Assembly (NCBI RefSeq): GCF_007989085.1
Contig: NZ_BJVJ01000054.1
Span: forward strand, 1 to 40,678
Length of the DNA: 40,678 bases
Reading direction: 5' to 3'
Origin: Pseudonocardia sulfidoxydans NBRC 16205
Lineage (GTDB): Bacteria; Actinomycetota; Actinomycetes; Mycobacteriales; Pseudonocardiaceae
Shown: piece by piece, positions 15,183-24,904 of the stretch
Numbering within the stretch: the stretch's first letter is position 1
Layout of the letters: the number at the start of each line of letters is the position of its first letter
Notes under the pieces: generated by a model
What the model saw: the letters and a program-made list of their open reading frames with translations, nothing else
The model's database searches: none
Told to the model about the DNA's origin: nothing
Program-made: the position numbers and the translations under genes

Positions 15183-15207
15183 GGTGCCGGCCGGGGTCGC
15201 CGGCACC
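15183..15207 (+). other. Leader hairpin upstream of methyltransferase paralogue
   Basis: GGTGCCGGC (15183-15191) pairs perfectly with 15199-15207 across a 7-base loop, 20 bases before the GTG start. It may be a leader structure or attenuator; no T-run follows. Confidence 0.4.
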
Positions 15208-15227
15208 CGCTGCGGAAGGACCGGTCC

Positions 15228-16328
15228 GTGTCGTCGATCGTGTGCCGCTGGTGCGGCGGCGACCGTGGCGAGCTCGTCCTCGACCTGGGCGCCCAGCCCG
15301 CGAGCGAGTACTTCCCGCCGATCACCGAACCGGGCCCGGACCCGCTGTTCCCGTTGCGGCTCTGGCTGTGCGCGGGCTGCGGGCTGGCCCAGCTCCCCGA
15401 CGACGACGAGGTCCCCGAACAGCCGGAGGGCGTCGAGCCGCGGGCCCTCACCGACCAGCGCCGCGACGCCGTGGCCGCCGCCGCGGCGGCCGGTCTGCTG
15501 CCGTCGGGCGGGACCGTCGTCGAGGGCCCGACCCCGCACGGCGGGTCGTGGCTGCCGGAGCTGTCCGCGCGCGGCATCCACCCCGCCGGGCCGGGCGTCC
15601 GTGCGGACGTGGTCGTCGACGGGTCGTTCGGGCTGATGCACGCCCGCGACCAGGCCGCGGCACTCGACGGGCTGCTGGCGCGCCTCGCCGACGACGGCGT
15701 CTTCCTCTTCCAGTTCCACACGTTCGCCGCGATCCTGCGCCACGGGCAGTGGAATGCGGTGCGGCACGGCCACTTCGCCTACTACTCGGCGCCGACGGCC
15801 GTCGCGATGCTCGCCGGGCGTGGGCTCACCGTCACCGACGCGTGGACCTTCCCCCTGTACGGCGGCACGGTGCTGCTGGCCGCCCGGCGCGGGGGCGCCG
15901 CGGGGCCGTCGGTCGGCGAGGTCGTCGACGCCGAGCTGGCCGGTGGGGTGCACGACCCGGTCCGGGCGGCGGCGCTGCAGGAGTCGGTGGGCACGTCGGC
16001 GACGGCGCTGCGCGAGACGGTGGACGCCGCGGTCGCCTGCGGGGGCCGGGTCATGGGCTACAGCGCGGCCTCGCGGGCGGTGGCGTTGCTGCACATGGCC
16101 GGGGTCGGGCCCGACACCCTGACCGCCGTCGCCGACGCCTCCCCCGCCAAGCACGGCTGCCGGATGCCGGGGTCGGGGATCCCGGTGGTCCCGCCCGCCG
16201 ACCTCCTGGTCGCGGAGCCGGGGGTGGTGGTGCTGTTCGTCCCCGACCTGATGGACGAGGTACGCCGCGCCCTGCCGGAGGTCGAGGCCGCGGGCGGACG
16301 CTGGGTGGCCGCGGGCGCCACGGTCTGA
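15228..16328 (+). CDS. Degenerate sugar C-methyltransferase paralogue
   Basis: This 366-residue protein is a shorter paralogue of the enzyme at 11513-12808. It keeps the N-terminal zinc-type motif (CRWCGGDRGELVLDLG, CAGCGLAQL) and the C-terminal domain (GYSAASRAVALLH). The SAM motif I is replaced by VVEGPTPHGGSWL, and the catalytic YHEH is R179-H-G181-H182, so the Tyr and Glu are gone. About 65 residues are missing overall, mainly from the methyltransferase core. It probably no longer transfers methyl groups and may bind substrate or partner. It starts with GTG after a GGAAGGA site. The frame is intact, so it is not an obvious pseudogene. Confidence 0.75.
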   Translation: MSSIVCRWCGGDRGELVLDLGAQPASEYFPPITEPGPDPLFPLRLWLCAGCGLAQLPDDDEVPEQPEGVEPRALTDQRRDAVAAAAAAGLLPSGGTVVEGPTPHGGSWLPELSARGIHPAGPGVRADVVVDGSFGLMHARDQAAALDGLLARLADDGVFLFQFHTFAAILRHGQWNAVRHGHFAYYSAPTAVAMLAGRGLTVTDAWTFPLYGGTVLLAARRGGAAGPSVGEVVDAELAGGVHDPVRAAALQESVGTSATALRETVDAAVACGGRVMGYSAASRAVALLHMAGVGPDTLTAVADASPAKHGCRMPGSGIPVVPPADLLVAEPGVVVLFVPDLMDEVRRALPEVEAAGGRWVAAGATV

Positions 16329-16436
16329 CCGGGTAACGGGGGTCACCTCCGCGGCGGGATCGCGCGCGACGCGGCGTCCGTTCCGTGATTGGATCGCACC
16401 CGTCGCAACCGCCCCCCGGAGGAGTTCCGAGAACGC

Positions 16437-19009
<2,573 letters not shown>

Positions 19010-19013
<4 letters not shown>

Positions 19014-19720
19014 CGGGGGCGGAACGGCTGCGGTCCGAGGCGCGGGAGGCCGTCACCACCCTGCGCTGGGACCGTGTCGTCCTGCCCCGCCCGTTGAACG
19101 TGATCGCGGTCGTCGTGATCGTGCCGGCGCTGGTCGTGCTCGTCGTGGGCGCGGTGCTGGTCGCGGGCCACGACTACGGCAGCGCGCTCGACGAGCGGAT
19201 CGAGGAGTCGCTCGGCGCGGTCCGGGCCGGCCGGGCGGGTTTCTTCCCGGTGGTCATCGCGCTGGGCAACGTGGCGTCGATGGTCGTGCTGGTCGTGGTG
19301 GTGACGGCGGTGTGTCTGGCGGTGGGGCGGCCACGGATCGCGCTGCTGGCGCTGTTCGGGCCGGCCCTGACCGGGGTGCTGACGTCGATCGTGCTCAAGC
19401 CGGTCGTGGGGCGCACACTCGACGGCGCCGACTCCTACCCGAGCGGCCACACCGGCGCTGCGACGGCGTTGACGCTGGTCGTGGCGCTGCTGCTGGCGTC
19501 GGCGGTGCGGGCGACGGCGGCGCGGATCGTGATCGTCGTCGTCCTCCCGTCAGTGGTGGCGGCGACGATGGCGACCGCACTGGTCGTGCAGAACGTGCAC
19601 TACCCGACCGACACCGTCGGGGGCGCGTGCACGGCGCTGGTCGCGGTGCTCACCGTGGCACTGGTGATCGACCGGACCGCCGGCCAGGTCCTCGCCCGGC
19701 GCGCCGGGAACGCGGCCTGA
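19010..19720 (+). CDS. PAP2-family membrane phosphatase
   Basis: The 236-residue integral membrane protein has about five to six helices and the acid-phosphatase signature: LKPVVGRT (degenerate first motif, lacking RP), YPSGHTGA (H147) and NVHYPTDTVGG (H197). Such enzymes dephosphorylate lipid phosphates, including undecaprenyl pyrophosphate, at the outer face of the membrane. That could recycle the carrier used by the polysaccharide genes in this window, but no specific feature proves it. The GTG start is nested in the PepN stop (GTGA), so it is translationally coupled to pepN. Confidence 0.88.
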
Positions 19721-19733
19721 CGCCGGTCAGGCC
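19714..19733. terminator. Small hairpin spanning a convergent stop region
   Basis: GGCCTGAC (19714-19721) pairs with GTCAGGCC (19726-19733) over a 4-base loop. It contains the PAP2 stop and the putative stop of the small minus-strand ORF. Confidence 0.45.
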
Positions 19734-19918
19734 GCCCGCGCCACCGCGGGACGCCGGATGCCGGTGACGAACGCGCCCCAGGGCAGCCGCTCGATCTCCG
19801 TGTCCCTGACCGCCGAGCGCAGCTCGCCGCCCGTGCAGCGCACGATCGTGCGGATCCGACGGGGAACGATGTGCGTGACCGGTCGGCGTGTCGGACCCGA
19901 GTGTGACCTGCACCCCAT
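19727..19918 (-). CDS. Possible small protein, weakly DUF397-like
   Basis: A 63-codon minus-strand ORF fills the gap between the PAP2 and monooxygenase genes. Its C-terminal half (SAVRDTEIERLPWGAFVTGIRR) recalls the VRD...W..F..G.R pattern of actinobacterial DUF397 proteins, but the usual N-terminal W-KSS and Gly-Asn-Cys motifs are absent. No good ribosome site precedes the ATG. It may be a degenerate relative or not a gene at all. Confidence 0.3.
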   Translation of the reverse strand: MGCRSHSGPTRRPVTHIVPRRIRTIVRCTGGELRSAVRDTEIERLPWGAFVTGIRRPAVARAA

Positions 19919-19941
19919 CGGGTTCACCGTCCGTGATCTCC

Positions 19942-19956
19942 TAGCGTCGCGCCGTG
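19942..19956 (+). promoter_or_regulatory. Probable leaderless promoter: TAGCGT, then GTG
   Basis: A -10-like TAGCGT (19942-19947) lies six bases before the GTG at 19954, with no ribosome site. The same spacing recurs at 22513-22527. Transcription would start at or next to the start codon. Confidence 0.5.
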
Positions 19957-21138
19957 CGCATCGCAACCATCGGCGGGGGCCCCGGCGGGCTGTTCTTCTC
20001 CATCCTCGCCGCGCAGCTGCCCCGGGTCGACGAGGTCACCGTCGTCGAGCGGTCGCCCGAGGGTGTCACCTACGGGTGGGGCGTCGTCTTCTGGGACGAG
20101 CTGCTCGACGACCTCGCCGCCGCCGACGCCCCGACCGCCCGTGCCCTGCGCGACGTCGCCTTCACCTGGCACGACCAGGTGATCGGTGTCGCGGGCGGCG
20201 AACCGGTCAACCTCGGCGGGCACGGTCACAGCACCGGCCGTGCGCAGCTGCGTGAGCTGCTCACCGCGCGCGCCCGCGAGGTCGGCGTCGACGTGCGGTT
20301 CGGCGCGGAGCTCGACCCGGCGACGCTCGCCGGCTACGACGTCGTCGTCGGTGCCGACGGGGTGGGCAGCGCCGTGCGCGCGGCCGGGAACTTCGGCACC
20401 ACCGTCACCCCGGGCGACAACCGCTACGTGTGGCTGGGCACGAGCACGGTGTTCGACTCGTTCACGTTCCCGTTCGTCGAGTCCGCGCACGGCTGGCTGT
20501 GGGCGCACGCCTACGGCTACGCCCCCGGGGCCAGCACGTTCGTCGTCGAGACCACCGCGGCCACCCACGCGGCGCTCGGCCTCGACACGATGCCCACCGC
20601 CGACGCGCTCGCCCTCGTCGGCGAGCTGTTCGCGGCGCAGCTCGACGGGCACCCGTTGCACGCGCCGCAGGGCACCGGCGAGACGCTGCCGTGGCTGCGG
20701 TTCCGCACGGTGCGCAACGAGCGCTGGTACGACGGGAACGTCGCGCTGCTCGGCGACGCCGCGCACACCACGCACTTCACCATCGGCTCCGGCACCCGGC
20801 TGGCGCTGGAGGACGCCATCGCGCTGGCCGCCGAGCTCGGCCGCCACGACACCGTCACCGCCGCGCTCGCCGCCTACGGGCTGCGCCGCACGTCGGAGAT
20901 CGCGCCGCTGGTCACCGAGGCCCGCGGCAGCGCCCGCTGGTTCGAGGACGTCCCGCGCCACATCGCCCACCCGGCTCCCGACTTCGCGCGGCTGCTCATC
21001 AACCGCCGCCGGCCGATCGTGCGCCGGCTCCCGGGCGCCTACCTCGGCTACGGCCGGCTCCGCCGCGCCGCCGCGGCGGCCCCCGTCGCCCGCCCGGCCC
21101 GTGCGGCGCTGCGCGCGTTGCGCAGTCGTCACGGCTGA
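19954..21138 (+). CDS. FAD-dependent monooxygenase (salicylyl-CoA/anthraniloyl-CoA hydroxylase type)
   Basis: The 394-residue group A flavin monooxygenase has the FAD-binding GGGPGG at 7-12, E at the end of the second strand (VVERS), the VVGADGVGS (DG) motif and GDAAHTTHFTIGSGTRLALEDA. The last block, with SGTRLALEDA, is characteristic from memory of the N-terminal hydroxylase part of salicylyl-CoA 5-hydroxylase and related aryl-CoA enzymes. It would hydroxylate an aromatic substrate using NAD(P)H and O2. Residues after about 350 are Arg/Ala-rich. No ring-cleavage or CoA-ligase genes are adjacent, so the physiological substrate is unknown. Cytosolic, and apparently translated from a leaderless transcript. 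Confidence 0.85.
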   Translation: MRIATIGGGPGGLFFSILAAQLPRVDEVTVVERSPEGVTYGWGVVFWDELLDDLAAADAPTARALRDVAFTWHDQVIGVAGGEPVNLGGHGHSTGRAQLRELLTARAREVGVDVRFGAELDPATLAGYDVVVGADGVGSAVRAAGNFGTTVTPGDNRYVWLGTSTVFDSFTFPFVESAHGWLWAHAYGYAPGASTFVVETTAATHAALGLDTMPTADALALVGELFAAQLDGHPLHAPQGTGETLPWLRFRTVRNERWYDGNVALLGDAAHTTHFTIGSGTRLALEDAIALAAELGRHDTVTAALAAYGLRRTSEIAPLVTEARGSARWFEDVPRHIAHPAPDFARLLINRRRPIVRRLPGAYLGYGRLRRAAAAAPVARPARAALRALRSRHG

Positions 21139-21283
21139 TCGGCCGCCCGACCGCTCAACCGTTCGACGCATCGGCTCAGCCGTCGGACGACGCCGCGTGC
21201 GAGCTGCGACCGTCCCGGTAACGCCGGGTGCAGCACCTCGCGAACCTGAGCCGTCCGCGCTCGCGAGACCGAGGAGTTCCGGC

Positions 21284-21349
21284 TTGTCGTTCCACCAGCC
21301 GTCGTCAGGGCCGTCGACGACACCGCCCCCCACCGTGGACGTCCGGTGA
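21284..21349 (+). CDS. 21-codon leader ORF coupled to the GNAT gene
   Basis: TTG at 21284 is preceded by an ideal GAGGAG site (21271-21276, 7-base spacer). The frame encodes 21 residues ending PSTTPPPTVDVR, and its TGA (21347-21349) overlaps the GTG of the next gene as GTGA. The next gene has no ribosome site of its own, so this ORF probably delivers ribosomes to it. Too short for functional assignment. Confidence 0.5.
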   Translation: MSFHQPSSGPSTTPPPTVDVR

Positions 21350-22515
21350 CCGCCGCGCTCGTGGCCTCACCGGGCACCTCCGTCCTCGCCGACGACGCGC
21401 TGCTCGCCGAGTGGGACGACCTCGCCGACCGCGTCGGGGCCGGCCCCTTCCAGCGTCCCGGCTGGTACCGGGCGTGGTGGTCGGCGTTCGGCACCAGCTC
21501 GGTGCGGCTCGTGCAGGTCCGCCGCGAGGGCCGCCTCGCCGGGGTGCTGCCGGTGACGCGCCGCTGGGGCCGGGTCACGACGCTCGACAACTGGCACAGC
21601 TTCCTGTGCGGCCCGCTCGCCGAGGACGCGGCGACGCGGTCGTCGCTGGTCGACCGCGCGATCAGCGCCGCCGGGCTGTCGGCCGACCTCGGGCACCTCG
21701 GCAGCGACGACGCCGAGCACGTCGCCGCGCTCGCCGCCGACCGCGGCTGCCGGGTGCGCCGCTCGATGATCCAGCGCTCGCCGTACGTGCCGCTCGACGG
21801 GACGTTCGACGCCTACCGCAGCGGTCTGAGCTCCAAGTTCGTCGGCCGCATCCGGTCGCGGCGGCGCAAGCTGGAGCAGTCGGGCGAGCTGCGCCTGGTG
21901 GTGCACACCGCACCGGACGAGGTCGAGCCCGCGCTGCGCGAGCTGCTGCGCATCGAGAACCTCGGCTGGAAGGCCGAGCAGGGGTCGTCGATCCTCGCCC
22001 AGGCCTCGACACACCGCTTCTACCGCTCGGTCGCCGGCTGGGCGGCCACGGCGGGCCTGCTGGAGCTGTCGCTGCTGACGCTCGGGGGCCGCGCGATCGC
22101 CGGCGAGCTGGCGCTGGTCGACGGACAGTCGCACTACGGCCTGAAGATGGGCATCGACCCCGGGTTCCGCGCGGCGGGCCCCGGTTTCATCCTCGCCCAC
22201 GACCTGATCGAACGGTCCTTCTCCCAGGGGCTCGCGACGTTCGAGTTCATGGGGTCGGCGTCGGAGGACAAGATGCGCTGGACCGGTGAGACCCGGTGCA
22301 TCGAGCAGGTCCGGCTCTTCCCGCCGACCGTCGGCGGACGCGCCGCGCGGCTGGCAGGTCTCGGCGAGACGGCGGGGCGGCGGGCCGGCACGGTCGCGGG
22401 CCGGCTGGCCGACCGCCCGGTGCGGGCCATCGGTGCCGTCGTGAGCAGGGGATCCCGGTCCGGGGACAGGACCCCGCAAACGGGTGCCGACGGGCCGGGT
22501 CCCGCGCCCTCGTAG
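21346..22515 (+). CDS. GNAT/FemAB-like acyltransferase (BioF2-like domain)
   Basis: The 389-residue protein resembles GNAT-superfamily proteins with the Acetyltransf_6/FemAB-like double fold found in polysaccharide clusters. Features are FQRPGWYRAWWSAFG at the N-terminus, a basic KFVGRIRSRRRKLEQSG segment, a C-terminal acyl-CoA-binding region (LKMGIDPGFRAAGPGFILAHDLIERSF) and the EFMGSASEDKMRWTGE block. It probably acylates a glycan or sugar nucleotide. The last ~60 residues are Arg/Gly/Pro-rich and likely disordered. Translation is likely coupled to the 21-codon ORF that overlaps its GTG. Cytosolic. Confidence 0.8.
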   Translation: MTAALVASPGTSVLADDALLAEWDDLADRVGAGPFQRPGWYRAWWSAFGTSSVRLVQVRREGRLAGVLPVTRRWGRVTTLDNWHSFLCGPLAEDAATRSSLVDRAISAAGLSADLGHLGSDDAEHVAALAADRGCRVRRSMIQRSPYVPLDGTFDAYRSGLSSKFVGRIRSRRRKLEQSGELRLVVHTAPDEVEPALRELLRIENLGWKAEQGSSILAQASTHRFYRSVAGWAATAGLLELSLLTLGGRAIAGELALVDGQSHYGLKMGIDPGFRAAGPGFILAHDLIERSFSQGLATFEFMGSASEDKMRWTGETRCIEQVRLFPPTVGGRAARLAGLGETAGRRAGTVAGRLADRPVRAIGAVVSRGSRSGDRTPQTGADGPGPAPS

Positions 22516-22527
22516 GCTCGCCGCGTG
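22513..22527 (+). promoter_or_regulatory. Probable leaderless promoter: TAGGCT, then GTG
   Basis: TAGGCT (22513-22518) is six bases before the GTG at 22525 and overlaps the stop of the GNAT gene (TAG at 22513-22515). There is no ribosome site. The spacing is the same as at 19942. Confidence 0.5.
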
Positions 22528-23484
22528 CGCGCAATCGTCACCGGCGGTGCCGGGTTCATCGGGTCCAACCTCGTCGACGGGCTCGTCGCCGCAGGCGACG
22601 AGGTGCTCGTCCTCGACGACCTCAGCCACGGCTCGGAGGCCAACCTCGCCGCGGCGTTCGCCGCCGGGACCCGGCTGGAGCAGGTCGACGTGCGCGACGG
22701 CGCGGCCGTCACCAAGGCCGTCACCGCCTTCGCCCCCGAAGTCGTGTTCCACCTGGCCGCGCAGATCGACGTGCGCGTCTCCATGCGCGAACCCGCCCTC
22801 GACGCGACCACCAACGTCGTCGGGTCGGTCAACGTGCTGGCCGCCGCGGCGGAGGCCGGGGTGCGGCGCGTGATCAACACCTCCACCGGGGGCGCGATCT
22901 ACGGCGAGACCACGACGGTGCCGACGCCGGAGACCGAGCCCGCGCAGCCGCTGTCGGCCTACGGGCTGTCCAAGCGCACCGCCGAGGAGTACGCCGCCTG
23001 GTTCCGGGCCGCGCACGGCCTCGACACCGTGACGCTGCGCTACGGCAACGTGTACGGGCCCCGGCAGGACCCGGCGGGCGACGCGGGCGTCATCGCGATC
23101 TTCTGCGACCGCGTGCTCACCGGCCGCCGCCCCACCGTGTTCGGCGACGGCGCGCAGACGCGCGACTACGTGTTCGTGGGCGACATCGTCGCCGCCAACC
23201 TCGCCGCCGCCCGCGCCGAGGCGCCCGGGTTCGACCGCTACAACGTCGGCACCGGCACCGAGGTGAGCGTGCTGGAGCTGGTCGAGGCCGTCGGGACCGC
23301 GGCCGGGCTCGCGCCTGGGACGTTCGCCGCCGAACTCGCCGAGGCCCGCCACGGCGAGGTGCAGCGCAGCTGCCTCGACGTCACCCGCGCCCGCACCGAC
23401 CTGGGCCTCGGGGCCCCGACACCGCTCGCCGACGGCCTGCGCGCCACCCTCGACTGGGTGCGGACGGTCACACCGGGCGCCTGA
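22525..23484 (+). CDS. galE: UDP-glucose 4-epimerase-like SDR
   Basis: The 319-residue extended SDR has TGGAGFIGS at 6-14, HLAAQIDVRVSM, STGGAIYG, the catalytic YGLSK pair, and NVYGPRQDPAGDAGVIAIF and DYVFVGDIV. The layout and motifs match M. tuberculosis Rv3634c (GalE1) from memory, which interconverts UDP-glucose and UDP-galactose. It may instead act on UDP-GlcNAc or a uronic acid; residues for this choice cannot be judged by eye. It would feed galacto-configured sugars to the surrounding glycan genes. Its GTG follows a -10-like TAGGCT, suggesting a promoter inside the end of the GNAT gene. It converges with the GT2 gene. Confidence 0.85.
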   Translation: MRAIVTGGAGFIGSNLVDGLVAAGDEVLVLDDLSHGSEANLAAAFAAGTRLEQVDVRDGAAVTKAVTAFAPEVVFHLAAQIDVRVSMREPALDATTNVVGSVNVLAAAAEAGVRRVINTSTGGAIYGETTTVPTPETEPAQPLSAYGLSKRTAEEYAAWFRAAHGLDTVTLRYGNVYGPRQDPAGDAGVIAIFCDRVLTGRRPTVFGDGAQTRDYVFVGDIVAANLAAARAEAPGFDRYNVGTGTEVSVLELVEAVGTAAGLAPGTFAAELAEARHGEVQRSCLDVTRARTDLGLGAPTPLADGLRATLDWVRTVTPGA

Positions 23485-23507
23485 GCCCCGTCACTCACGC
23501 GGGGGCA

Positions 23508-23525
23508 CACGCGCGGATGCGCGTG
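23508..23525. terminator. Small hairpin between convergent genes
   Basis: CACGCGC (23508-23514) pairs with GCGCGTG (23519-23525) across a GGAT loop, between the GalE-like and GT2 stops. A short terminator is plausible. Confidence 0.35.
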
Positions 23526-23577
23526 GTGATCTCCGTGACCGCGCCGCGACGCAGCGCACGCATCGCGGCGATCCGCC

Positions 23578-24636
23578 TCACACGCCGGCGCGGTCGAGTC
23601 GGCGGTCGCGCCAGATCTGGCGGACCCGACGACCCGCGGCGGTGATGACGAGCGGGCTGACCGCGTGGCTGACCCGCGGGCCGAGCCGCTCACGCAGCTT
23701 CAGGGCATGCCACTCCGGCAGCGACGCCAGATCGTCGACGGCCTCACGGGCGAACTCGACGAGCTGACGGTTGGCATCCTCGTCGCGGGCGCCCTTGTCG
23801 TAGGAACGGGACACGCGCAGCAGCGCGTCGGCGGCGAGCCTGCGCCGGACCGTGCGGTCGAGCTTGTCGGCGTCGGGAAGCATGACTCCGGCCTTGTCGA
23901 GCAGCACGGTGCAGGCCAGCAGCCGCATCCGCAGGTCGCCCACGCCGCCGTTGCGCTCCTCGGCCTCCACCGACATGTTCTCGCCGTGACCACGGCAGTA
24001 GGCCTGGTCGACATCGGCGAGGAAACCCACCGAGCCGTACAGCGACAGCCGCATCCACATCTCGAAGTCGCTGGTGTGCAGGCACGCCGCGTCGTAGCCG
24101 CCGGCCTTCTGCTGGGTCTCGGTGCGTGTGATCACGGCGGGCGATGCGGCGCAGTTGGCGCCGACGGCGAACCGGCGGCGCAACCAGTCGCGGCCGTCGT
24201 ACACGATGTGGCGCGCCGGGCCCGTGCGCGCGGTCGGCATCGGCTCCCCGTCGTCCCAGTAGATGGCGTTGCCGTAGACCAGCACGACGTCGGGGCGCTC
24301 GCGGAAGAGGTCGGCGGCGCGGCGCAGGGCACCCGGGGTCAGCGCGTCGTCGGCCGACATCAGCAGGGTGTAGTCACCCGTCGGGAAGTCGATGACACCC
24401 TCGGTGAACGTGGCGATGTGGCCCTTGTTCACGGGATGCTCGACGACCTCGACCCGCGGGTCGGCCGCGGCCAGCTCACGCGCGACGTCGGCGCTGCCGT
24501 CGCCGGACGCGTCGTCGATGATCCGGATCCGGACCTCGACGCTCTCCTGGTCCAGCACGCTGCGCACCGCCGTCGGGAGCATGGTGCCGTACCGGTAACA
24601 CGGGATGGCGACGTCAAACGTCGGGAGTCCCAACAT
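23578..24636 (-). CDS. Glycosyltransferase family 2, copy 1
   Basis: The 352-residue GT-A fold transferase has DVAIPCYRYGTMLP at the N-terminus, IIDDASGDGSADVA, NKGHIATF and the DxD-type MSADDALTPG. GGYDAACLHTSDFEMWMRL forms the acceptor-side motif with the ED-like base region. It should transfer a nucleotide-activated sugar to a lipid-linked or glycan acceptor on the cytoplasmic face. The ~100-residue C-terminal helical part is shared with the paralogue at 28902-29963, including the closing RRxRQ segment. Oddly, the GGAGGA ribosome site abuts the ATG with no spacer; a TTG three bases further in could be used. It is oriented against its neighbours. Confidence 0.85.
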   Translation of the reverse strand: MLGLPTFDVAIPCYRYGTMLPTAVRSVLDQESVEVRIRIIDDASGDGSADVARELAAADPRVEVVEHPVNKGHIATFTEGVIDFPTGDYTLLMSADDALTPGALRRAADLFRERPDVVLVYGNAIYWDDGEPMPTARTGPARHIVYDGRDWLRRRFAVGANCAASPAVITRTETQQKAGGYDAACLHTSDFEMWMRLSLYGSVGFLADVDQAYCRGHGENMSVEAEERNGGVGDLRMRLLACTVLLDKAGVMLPDADKLDRTVRRRLAADALLRVSRSYDKGARDEDANRQLVEFAREAVDDLASLPEWHALKLRERLGPRVSHAVSPLVITAAGRRVRQIWRDRRLDRAGV

Positions 24637-24904
24637 TCCTCCGTAGCTCGGGGCGGGACCCGGCGGAGCGGGGAGCGACCCGGGTCCCGCCCGCGACTCT
24701 GTGCGCGTCGAGGCCCGGGCCCGCCGGTGCGGCCTCGGGTCACCGCTGCGGGCGGAGACGACCGCGAGGGGCCACGCGGCCCGCCGGTCGGCATCTCCGA
24801 CCCTCACCTTATCGTTGGACCGTCGACGCCGACGCCGCACGGCGGGGGTTCCGCCCCGGACCCCGTTCCCTCCCCGAACCGGGCCTGGCGTAGGAAGGAC
24901 CAAC
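24637..24904. other. Divergent intergenic region of glycan genes
   Basis: This 268-base region separates the divergent GT2 and dehydrogenase genes and must carry both promoters. The only less GC-rich spot is around 24804-24818, where TAAGGT (minus, 24811-24806) and TATCGT (plus, 24810-24815) overlap as candidate -10 elements. No clear -35 or palindrome is seen. Confidence 0.3.

Noticed and set aside
21139..21345. Frameshifted N-terminus of the GNAT-like protein
   Set aside because: The 21-codon ORF has its own strong ribosome site and a regular GTGA overlap, and the GNAT frame from 21346 already contains the full N-terminal domain, so coupling is a simpler explanation than a broken start.
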